The notes beneath the pieces were generated by a model that saw only the letters and a program-made list of their open reading frames with translations, did not search any database and was not told where the DNA came from. Position numbers and translations under genes: made by a program. 64,000 nt of DNA, from the NCBI RefSeq assembly GCF_002994745.2, contig NC_037094.1, forward strand, positions 65,688,989 through 65,752,988, written 5' to 3'. The stretch comes from Rosa chinensis. Taxonomy: Eukaryota > Streptophyta > Magnoliopsida > Rosales > Rosaceae. Below, piece after piece: positions 55,395 to 64,000 of the stretch; position 1 is the stretch's first letter, and the number at the start of each line of letters is the position of its first letter.

Positions 55395-58300
55395 CTATTT
55401 ACCAATGCAGAACTTGCCAAAAATATTGGTCAAAACCTCCTCCGAAATGTCTTCTCCACTTATTTGGCCAAGGGCCATTGCAGCTTCCCTCAAATCAATC
55501 GTCCAGAAGTCAAAAGGAATTTCCTCCTCTATAGAGGATTTCAACCTTGCAAGAGCCTCTTTGGTTCGGACAAGCTGCTCACATTGTCTCTGATGAGTCA
55601 TCAAAATTTAATACAACAATCAGAATCTTAGTAACCAGCAAATGCTTTCAAGTTTGGTGTGTAAGAAACGGTACAGAACACAGACACCATAATATATAAA
55701 TTTAACGAACTCCTAACCTGGTTCACAGTCCACCTTCGACTCCCTGCAGGAAATTTGTTGAGACCAACAATATCTAATATCGCCTTCTCCAAATCTTGGA
55801 TTCCTTGACCAGTGATGGCAGATGTCAAGACATGCTTATTGAAAGAACCAACATTTTTTTGAACCCACTCCAAGCAATCAGATGCAACACAATCTATTTT
55901 GTTAACTACAAGGATCATTGGGGTTGAAGATCCAGTTGATTTCTGTAAACCACAATAGAAGAGAATTGTACATTCTGAGTAACAGTTATGCATAATCAAA
56001 GACAAGGATCAACAAATGCAGATACAGGCATATTCATATGACAAGAGGAATGAGAGAGAACCTTGTTAGATTGGATTCTGTCAAGAAGTTCAGAGTCTTC
56101 TGGACTCCAGCCATCAAGAGCACTTATTGCCATAATAATGACATCAGCACCCATAGCAACTGCTTCAGACCTCTCCACACCTGTGATATAAAGGAGATTA
56201 AGGAATTTAGATATGCAATAGCAATACCCACAGTGCCATAATAAAAGAAGCATACACAAAACCAGATATCATTGGTTGTCAGCAACAGATATCAAATTAG
56301 CAGCATTACACTTGTCAGCTGGTCGGTAATTACATCACAAAAACTCAGAATAAATGCAATTGTGAATCGAACTGAACTATCAAACTTAGGTGCTATCCTA
56401 GTTTGCACTATAAAATTGAAACTCAAAAATGACCTCAAGAAAGTACAGATTTCTTGGGGACCTTCTAAGCAGCAAAGACAAAACACCCAACATGGAATAC
56501 AGTTAAGCATCTTACTCTTCATAGGATGCCAAATGGCCAACCAGTTTAAATTGATCTATAATGAAAACAACCGGAATCTTTTGTTACTAAAATAGAAGTC
56601 CAGTAGAGCCAAACTTGGCTTCTTGTTCTTTTTTGAACAAAAAAAAGATGAAAAATTAACTATGTTGGTTTCATGTTCCATCATGTATGACATCAACATG
56701 AGGATATCAAACCATCATGATTGAGCAAAGAGAGAGAGTTTACCAATTTTCTCCACTATGTCAGTGGTTTCCCTGATGCCTGCTGTATCAAGAAGGGTTA
56801 CAGGAATACCATTAACTGTAATACTGGCTTCAACCACATCCCGAGTGGTCCCAGCAACTTCTGTAACTATAGCTCTCTCAGTCTGCACGCTAAAATAAAG
56901 AAGCAGCATTCAATAACATCTCATGCTTCAAGAAACTGCTAAACAGATAAAAAGAACAACCAAAGAGGAAACACCACATTAGTAAAACACCCATGGTCTT
57001 TCATTATAAATTTCCTTCCTCTTGCAATATAATTGTTTCTTCTAACATTATCACACACCCACAATAAAAGCCAACAAAGTTAATATAGAAAGTCTGAAGA
57101 CTCAAAAATAATAATCCACTCAGGTCTAGCCTGTTAACTAAACGGAGTGCTTATTCATTGACAAATCTAGCCTCACATCATTTATACCAACTGTTTCACT
57201 GCTTATGTGATTCAATATTTATAGAGGTATCTGTAAAACCCAAATCTTCCATTTAACTTGCATGTTTTTGGACATAATTAGGTGGAGATAACTTCAGTAG
57301 TTTACCACATTCTTCAAAGAGGCTTCACATTCTACAAAACCATTTATGCAGAGTCTTTCCAAGAATTAAGATTTATGAGATTTCAAAATATTCAATGTGT
57401 GATAGTGATACTCACATATATCTACAAATATAAGCAAGCATGTGAAATTATGGCAATCATACACAATAACAGAAAAAAAATATATTATACATAAACCGCC
57501 ACCACATACTTTGCTCCATGCATTGAGGAGGCTTGATTTCCCAACATTTGGACGGCCCAGAATTGCTATCTGCAATATATTCAAAAGAGCTCCACAAATC
57601 AGAAGCATTTCAGAATTGCAGATAATGGAAACATACAAGGTATCTACATTCAAAATGTTAAAGATATAAAAGGATACAGCAACTACGTACCCAGACTATC
57701 ATAAAACACAATGAGCAGTCCCCCCCAAGAAATAAAGTAGAGTTTAATAAAAAAGAGAACTAAATCTTGGGAACTAATAACTAAGGCACCACATAGACTT
57801 CTTTTCAAGAAAACCCCATCATTTGCTTACCATAACTAAACAAACTTATCACGATCATATTGACGTCCTAAACTTTAGCTGAAGTATTCAAAATTGTGCA
57901 CATAAGGGCATGCATAAAATAATGACTTCCTTTAAACCAGATATACAAACAACATAACTGTTCATATGACGTATGAAGTGAAGTGACAGAAATAAGCTTC
58001 TTGATATAGCCGTAGTACAAAAGTATGAAAAAAAAAGGTCAGAAATTGTACCTGTAATCCAGATTGCAGAAGTTGGTCATAATTGGCCGTCTCTAGAGCA
58101 CTCTCAACATCTTGTGACATGGAATGTATTTTATTCACAACTTCATTGGTATCAAGCGGCGGCATCTCATCATCAAAATCTAACCGGGCTTCAATTTCAG
58201 TAAGCAACTCAATGCACTGAAATCTCACGGATTTTACCATGGAAGAAAAGCCACCCTGCCAATATAGAAATCTTTTCATTGCTTAATTTATAATTTCCTC

Positions 58301-59415
58301 GGACAAAAGGCTTGGATAAATACTCTAATCATAGTCGACAACAGAGACATGCCTGAATTGCAGCTAGTGCTGCATCTGCTGCAGCCACAGACTTGGCCGA
58401 AATGAGTTTATCAACATTTTCAGCTTGGGTCAGGTCCAAGCGGCCATTGAGAAAGGCACGCAGAGTGAACTCCCCTATAACAAAAAATCACAAATGTCGT
58501 GTTACATATGACAACCCTTTTGCATTTTACTTAAAATCTTATCACAAAAGTGGCACATTTCGAAGCTAAAACTTCCATTTCATTTCAGCTAAGCTAAATG
58601 TGCGAGCAATAAATGAAGTCACCTGGTTCCGCAAGCCTTGCTCCAGCTTCTAAACAAGCTCTGAGAACCCGGTTCAGACACACTTGAGTCCCATGGCATT
58701 GAAGCTCCACCACATCTTCACGTGTATATGATCTTGGGGCCAACATTGGCACAGCTAAAACCTACCCCATTAATCCAGATATAACCCACATCACATATCA
58801 ATCCTATAACCAATACTCATTCACATTCACTCAAAGTAATAGACTTTAAACCCTAAACCCTAAATTCTCAACCTTAAAAGTAAGAGACTTTAAACCCTAA
58901 AGGTAGAGACTTTCAAGTACCTCGTCGACGACATTGCCGTTGGGGTCCAAAACGACGCCGTATTCGATTACATGACTAGTGGGTCGCCATGGCTCAGCAC
59001 CAGAGCTGTTGCTCTTTCTCTTTTTCTTTCTCGGACGGAACACGCGGCCGACGACGGCCACCGCGGACGGACCGGACAGCCGCACGATCCCAACCGCGCC
59101 GGGTGGGCCCCCAACTGACGTCACAATGGCCGCGATTGTGCTCGCGCTCTCCGGCTGCGGCTGGGACCCACTCACTACGGCGGCTCGCTCGTCTTTGCCG
59201 AGAAGCAGCGTCTGGGTTTTGTAGTCGGAGTCTGCGAGTGGGGAAGAGGCGGTGAAGGAGCAGTGGCAGGAGTGTAAATAGGGAGGGGAGCGAGGGCGGA
59301 GTTTGAGGAGGGGTTTGAAAGAGGCGGCAGAGATTAGATAAGGGGGTTTCAGTTTAAGTTTAGGCCTTGTGTAAAGAAAATGGCGAAAGCGGAGAGGTGA
59401 GAGCAGAGAGGCCAT
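55395..59415 (-). CDS. Organellar tRNA-modification GTPase MnmE/TrmE
   Basis: With MnmG (GidA) this GTPase makes the cmnm5U/nm5U-type modification at the wobble uridine of tRNAs; the plant form is expected in mitochondria and/or plastids. Nine exons (minus strand): 59,415-58,921; 58,761-58,623; 58,474-58,353; 58,255-58,052; 57,569-57,510; 56,882-56,744; 56,180-56,062; 55,942-55,718; 55,589-55,395, giving 565 residues. The N-terminus ([20 protein letters not shown] and beyond, basic and Ser-rich, about 65 residues) looks like a transit peptide. [20 protein letters not shown] starts the folate-binding N domain. GTPase motifs: GRPNVGKS (325-332), GTTRD (351-355), DTAG (372-375), NKID (440-443). 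The C-terminus FCIGK carries the catalytic Cys. Intron 3 uses a GC donor. All motifs are intact. Confidence 0.95.
58256..58352 (-). other. MnmE intron 3 with a GC-AG splice pair
   Basis: The donor is CAG/GCATGT and the acceptor TTGGCAG/GGTGGC (minus strand). The protein joins AALAAIQ to [10 protein letters not shown], as the family requires, only if GC is used. Confidence 0.85.
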
Positions 59416-59670
59416 TGATGTGTTTTGATTTTCTGTGACCGCCGAGAGAGTTATGCATCTTTGTTTATGAGTAAACTCTAGTCTGGGCCTAATAAGTGTA
59501 CAGAGGCTTTAAACCCATGAGCTATGGATAGCATTTGGGTTGGGTTGGGTTCGGATATTGTCGTATCTTTCCAAACACGAACCCGAACCCATTTGGAACC
59601 TGCAACGAGAAGATATTATTACTTTTTTGTACAATGGAGGCAGCAAGCCGAAACAAAGACGGATTAAGGT
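59416..59670 (-). other. Upstream region of the MnmE gene
   Basis: Short 5' flank. A GGGTTGGGTTGGGTT-like stretch lies at about 59,537-59,551. No TATA box could be placed with confidence. Confidence 0.4.
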
Positions 59671-60016
59671 AGCCAAGATAACTTTTAAAGACTTGCATAG
59701 ATCTAGTAACAATGTAAATAAATGTTTGATAGCTGATTTGCTGCATTCGATTTTATCATAATGCCAATTTGGTTTAATAGTAAAATCAAGGATAGCAATT
59801 TAGCTAATTTTGAAATCTAAGGTAGCAAGTTGGCTAATTTTGGTTTAATAGCCAAGATAACTTTTAAAGACTTGGGTAGATCTAGTAACAATGTAAATAA
59901 ATGTTTGATAGCTGATTTGCTGCATTCGATTTTATCATAATGCCAATTTGGTTTAATAGTAAAACCAAGGATAGCAATTTAGCTAATTTTGAAATCTAAG
60001 GTAGCAAGTTGGCTAA
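59671..60016. repeat. 179-bp tandem duplication
   Basis: Units 59,671-59,849 and 59,850-60,016 are nearly identical. Within each, a TAGCAA-TT-GCTAATTTT motif recurs, which suggests an older inner repeat. No gene. Confidence 0.85.
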
Positions 60017-60104
60017 ATAAAATGTAGGGTAGGAAATTGACACTAAAATGAAACACAGGGTAACAAATTGGAAATTATGCCTTAAATAATGTATTTTTTT
60101 TTCT

Positions 60105-60560
60105 GAAGCAGGGTGATGGAAGAACCCCTGACACCCCAAAGAAAAAAGTTTATATGTCGCCTGAGAGCATTAGCTAAATTATAGGGACTTTGAGAAGTGG
60201 AAATCTCACAAGTATGTTGAACACTGTTTTTGGCAATGATATCTGCAACCACATTACCATCTCTTTATATATGCTTAAGGAGCAGAATATCAAATAAACT
60301 CATCACCCTCTTAGTAGTTCCCAGAAGATGTAAATCTACAATCTCAATATTCAAAAGTGTCACCAAATTTGCAAAATCTGAATCAATTTCTAATTTGCTA
60401 ATATACAAAGTTACAACAAGTTGTAGTCTATCAAGCTTCAGCTGGAAGCACCTCACTTGTCCCAATGTTCACCATGAAACCACTGATCCACTCACCGTTA
60501 GTATCCCTTATTACTCTCCCAGTATCAATTAGTCCATTACAGGACGAGAACTATCAACAT
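60105..60560 (-). pseudogene. RNase H-like (RVT_3) fragment of a LINE-type element
   Basis: The minus strand reads GRVIRDTNGEWISGFMVNIG, then after a frameshift QLKLDRLQLVVTLYISKLEI and DSDFANLVTLLN, and finally RDGNVVADIIAKNSVQHTCE. These are the landmarks of the RNase H-like domain common in plant non-LTR elements: the GGVIRD-like start, ExDS and the RExNxxAD end. Stops and frameshifts break it. It belongs to a different subfamily from the fragment at 23,611. Confidence 0.75.
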
Positions 60561-61810
60561 TCAGCTTGAAACATCTCATTGCATAAACTTTTCTTTTTGA
60601 GGTTTACTACTTAACCTGCATTGGCATTATTAATCCTTAGCACTCTTTATATTTTTTATTTTATTTGTAGTGAAAGACATTAGAAATTTCATTAATAGTG
60701 AAGATTACAGAAATTTAATGACCATCCAAGAAACAACTTTTTATTAGAAAAACAAAAACCTCATTTAGGTTAGGAAACACAAAACGAAGTTGGCTACTTG
60801 TGTGACGGCTCTCAAGCGCTAGTAGTGATGGCACCATGCCTTGCTGGTGTGTGTCGAGGGCAGTCGGACAGGCTTCTGATTTGCTTGTGCTTTTGTTTTT
60901 CTGTCATAGTTACTATCATGGCTAGCTTCTTTTGGCGTCGTGGGTTTTCTTCCTTTGGTGGTGGCCGTGGCGATATTGGGAGCTGGGTTGTGTGAATCTA
61001 TTTGTAGTAGGAGGATGGTTCTTCGATTATGGCTACATGACACAGATCAAGGCTTAGTTTGGGATTGATTTTGGAGCTGATTTTCAGCTTACGGGATGGT
61101 GTTGGTGAAGTTCTCTAGAAGTTGCTTTTAGGCCAAATAGCTTCTCCCAGAAGCTGATAATGAGAAGCAACAAATCATAGCTTTTGGAGCTGCTTCTATG
61201 AAAAACACGGAGCAACAGTGCATCTTTAATGAATTATACCGAGTTACCAATTCTGTCTTCATCCTTTTCTAAAAATTACATTGAGCCAGATAGGGTTAGC
61301 TTAGACAACAAACGCATCCATTCAGCCTCATCCCGTATTGTCGTCAAAAGATAATTTTTGTTTGGTAAAGTTCAATTGATAGATAGTTTTTTGTTTCTGA
61401 AAATCCTATGGAAGATTTGGATTCCACGAACTAGATTTTGTTAAGAATCCTCAAAACCTTTCCAAGGGGGAGCTCAATCCATTCACTTTACCTAATCGCT
61501 ATGCATTATTCCAAATCTCCATTATGCTACTGAACCCTACAAAAGATTGACGTGTGCGCATCTTTGCGATAATTCGAGAGTTGGGTCATGTTGAGGAATG
61601 AAATGGGCACCTTTGACTTCCTGAATTCTTCTCCTATTACCTCCATTATATTTTTCCAGGAATCTAAACCCCAATGGTTCGGAACTTTGATCAAACTAGT
61701 TTGATTGTAACAGTTCCCGTTTGCATATTGATGATGGTTGTTGGAAACTGGTATTGGATGAAAGCAAGCACGTTTCTTGTGTTGGGTCGTAGCATGTGTC
61801 TTTAGATTTT
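60561..61810. other. Stretch without a recognised gene
   Basis: AT-rich sequence. An AGCTTTTGGAGCTGCTTC-type stretch near 61,050-61,200 has internal inverted similarity and may be a small MITE, but no ends were found. Confidence 0.4.
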
Positions 61811-62402
61811 GTCAATCATTAAGAGCAAATTTGTTTTTCTTTTGTTAATTTTGAAGCTAAACAGCCTTCTGGGTATGTTCAGCACAATCTTCTGGGTAAT
61901 CTTTTTCAGGTATGTGCCAAGTATGTCCCTCCTATCAGCCCAGTTAGCATCGGCGCGTACGGGATTGTTTGGTAAATTTATCTTCTCTTTCTTTCTCTGT
62001 GTAATGTGTTTTTGTGTTCAAGAAATTGTGGACTTTTCTGGGTCAGAAATGGTATGTCAAATGAAAAGCTCATTTTGCTGAGTGGGGTTTGGATTATCTG
62101 GGTAATGTCAATCATTAAGAGCAAATTTGTTTTTCTTTTGTTAATTTTGAAGCTAAACAGCCTTCTGGGTATGTTCAGCACAATCTTCTGGGTAATCTTT
62201 TTCAGGTATGTGCCAAGTATGTCCCTCCTATCAGCCCAGTTAGCATCGGCGCGTACGGGATTGTTTGGTAAATTTATCTTCTCTTTCTTTCTCTGTGTAA
62301 TGTGTTTTTGTGTTCAAGAAATTGTGGACTTTTCTGGGTCAGAAATGGTATGTCAAATGAAAAGCTCATTTTGCTGAGTGGGGTTTGGATTATCTGGGTA
62401 AT
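61811..62402. repeat. Perfect 296-bp tandem duplication
   Basis: 61,811-62,106 and 62,107-62,402 are identical base for base as far as I can read them, and the sequence GTCAA starts a third time at 62,403. The unit contains the MAP-kinase first-exon fragment. Perfect identity means a very recent event or an assembly artefact. Confidence 0.95.
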
Positions 62403-62840
62403 GTCAAATTAGGGAATCTGATATTCAAAACCAAGTACCCTTTACTTCATTATTTAATTATGTCAATATCAGTTTTGGTTTTGGGAGTTAGGGAAGTCAC
62501 TTCTATAACAATGACAGGCATAAATGCGAGTTCTTGCTGATACAATAATGTTCAAATTTTTTGTGGAGATAGTTGATACAAGTATTGCTTCTCATTGGTT
62601 TGATGAAAATTGAGAGATCTCTTGGTGAATATGTGTTTCTGTATATGGTGATTTTTACAAAAAATTGAGTAGAGGTGGTTGATATTTTCTTGCGGCAGCT
62701 ATGGCACAGAATCTGAGACAAAAGAAGAGGTTGCAATCAAGAAAATTGGGAATGCATTTGACAATAGGATCGATGCCAAGAGGACGCTCCGAGATATAAA
62801 GCTCCTTTCCCATATGGATCATGACATATGCAAAGTCTAA
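61910..62840 (+). pseudogene. MAP kinase pseudogene, group B type, two exon fragments
   Basis: Exon-1 fragment (61,910-61,971, repeated at 62,206-62,267) reads [17 protein letters not shown] and ends at a GT donor where MAPK genes have intron 1. The glycine-loop Gly-Arg-Gly is Ser-Ile-Gly, so ATP binding would be lost. Exon-2 fragment (about 62,697-62,840) reads [38 protein letters not shown] and then a stop. It includes the VAIKK catalytic Lys. The exon-2 acceptor is damaged (GCGG where GCAG is expected) and there is a 1-base indel after it. Nothing of the activation loop or the later exons follows. The wording resembles plant MPK4/MPK13-type kinases. Confidence 0.85.
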
Positions 62841-63981
62841 ACCTTTTTTTGCCTTCATCCACATATCTGATGTTACTTCCTTTGCCAAAGTCGGAAATAT
62901 CCAGCTACTTGCCTCTTGAAAATAGTGATCCCTCCTGCTTGAATATGATTGAGATTCTTTATATTTACAATCAAAGAGATTATAGGTGTATTGAGTGAGA
63001 GCAACCAATCTAGCTGGTAGGGCACTCTGTGGGGTTAATATGATATTGAAATGTTGAGCAGCAGCATATGTCTGGGCATGGTAATCTGCAAAGTCAATTA
63101 TTCTTTTGTCTGGAACTATAGTAGGAGCTAGCGGGTGATTTGACGTGTTTGATTGGGCTATAGGGCTAGACTATTGCTAGTAGGCTTTATTGCAAGTGAT
63201 TTTGTTGGAATGACCGCCCGATGATTCATGGCCACCCAATGTTTCTGCATTGGAGCTATCCAATGTTTGTGTATTAATGGAGCTATGGCCGACACCCGAA
63301 GGTTTCCACGACTATTGTAATTCTTTTTTAAACGGTTTTTGTTTTTTATTCTTCATTTGGTTAGATAAGTGTCCCTATTCTATTGAGTTAGGGTTCAAGA
63401 GTCCTTGTTTATTATGCGGTGTCATTATTTTGGTGCTATTTCAAGGAATTACATGCTCTAATTTAAGTGTTCTTTAGATATCAACGTTATAGTGAATTAT
63501 CCTTACATGTGGTTTGGTGGTTTCCGGACACGATGCAAGATGGTTGTGAAGTGTTTTGTCTTAATTAATGTTGGTGGTAAGATTGCATAGTGTTACTTCA
63601 GATTAGTTACCTTCCATTGTAGCTCGCGTATATGAGCGTAAAATTTAGTTAAGATTAGAGATTTTTCAACTATTATGGATGTTCTTGTAACTATATATGA
63701 ATATTATAGAAATGTGTTTCGTGGTGTTGAAGCCATAACCCGTCATTCTAATATTTTATAATCTTCTTGTTTAAAAATATAATTCTTTCTTTTAAAGAAA
63801 AAAAAGAAGTAAAGTTAATGACCCACCCAAAAGATAATGAAAGAACACTACTACTAAGTTTAAATAAGTGCATCTATTCAAATTTTTTTTTTATAGAGCA
63901 AATGATGCTACTTATATTTATAAATGATCAAAATTACACAGAACTACCTCATAGTAAGTATATTGAGATCACCATCATCAT
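62841..63981. other. Stretch without a recognised gene
   Basis: A minus-strand open frame at 62,655-63,008 overlaps the kinase exon in antisense and has no domain. The rest is AT-rich without recognisable repeats. Confidence 0.45.
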
Positions 63982-64000
63982 CACTACTACAGAAGAAATT
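63982..64000 (+). mobile_element. Possible CACTA transposon terminus at the right edge
   Basis: CACTACTACAGAAGAAATT resembles the CACTA-type ends of plant En/Spm elements (CACTAC then AGAAA). Only 19 bases are in the window, so this is a weak call. Confidence 0.25.

Larger units (their letters stand above)
53904..55477. repeat. Direct duplication between ACC1 and MnmE gene, copy 2
   Basis: Partner of 52,150-53,903. It runs into the intact MnmE 3' end, so this is the copy still attached to the gene. Indels and substitutions between copies show the duplication is not very recent. A small AATG microsatellite at about 54,938-54,957 is longer here. Confidence 0.9.

Noticed and set aside
61809..62377. 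Two overlapping plus-strand frames of 90 and 123 codons
   Set aside because: They arise from the intron sequence of the MAP-kinase pseudogene repeated by the tandem duplication; the kinase codons are in another frame.

Overview
The window is plant nuclear DNA, most likely from a woody or herbaceous eudicot. A Rosaceae-type genome is my guess from the style of the repeats, but the sequence does not prove it. Intron-rich genes with GT-AG and two GC-AG introns sit in AT-rich DNA packed with LTR retrotransposons, LINE remnants, SINEs and hAT- and Mutator-type elements.

Three genes look intact. A GPI-anchored lipid-transfer-like protein lies at 21,381-22,760 (+). ACC1, the cytosolic multidomain acetyl-CoA carboxylase, lies at 39,504-51,778 (+, 31 coding exons, 2,271 residues as assembled here). 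A nuclear-encoded organellar MnmE/TrmE tRNA-modification GTPase lies at 55,395-59,415 (-, 9 exons, 565 residues). ACC1 and the MnmE gene are convergent. Between them is a direct duplication of about 1.6-1.75 kb that carries a broken copy of the MnmE 3' end and a Lys/Glu-rich coiled-coil reading frame.

Layout: 0-4.8 kb holds few recognisable features (a possible gene fragment at the edge, a hairpin, an LTR-like block). At 4.8-7.3 kb there are two directly repeated 0.9-kb Mutator-type non-autonomous elements. At 8.9-20.4 kb there are two related Copia retrotransposons: a truncated plus-strand copy and a nearly full-length minus-strand copy with a hAT element inserted in its leader. At 20.8-28.3 kb there are a SINE, the lipid-transfer gene, a LINE remnant split by a hAT-like element, and a second hAT element. 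At 28.6-33.0 kb lies a 4.35-kb element with very long inverted arms. At 33.0-37.4 kb there are a Mutator-type MITE, a hAT element, a LINE ORF1 remnant and a GC-rich MITE in a TA/CA microsatellite. After the ACC1-MnmE block, 59.5-64 kb is again repeat-rich. It carries a MAP-kinase pseudogene whose first exon lies inside a perfect 296-bp tandem duplication.

The intact genes do not form a pathway together. ACC1 supplies cytosolic malonyl-CoA, MnmE modifies organellar tRNAs, and the lipid-transfer protein acts at the cell surface. No CRISPR arrays, operons or rRNA genes were seen. The only tRNA-like sequences are the heads of two SINEs. All exon boundaries were placed by eye from splice motifs, reading-frame continuity and family knowledge. 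No alignment or database search was run.
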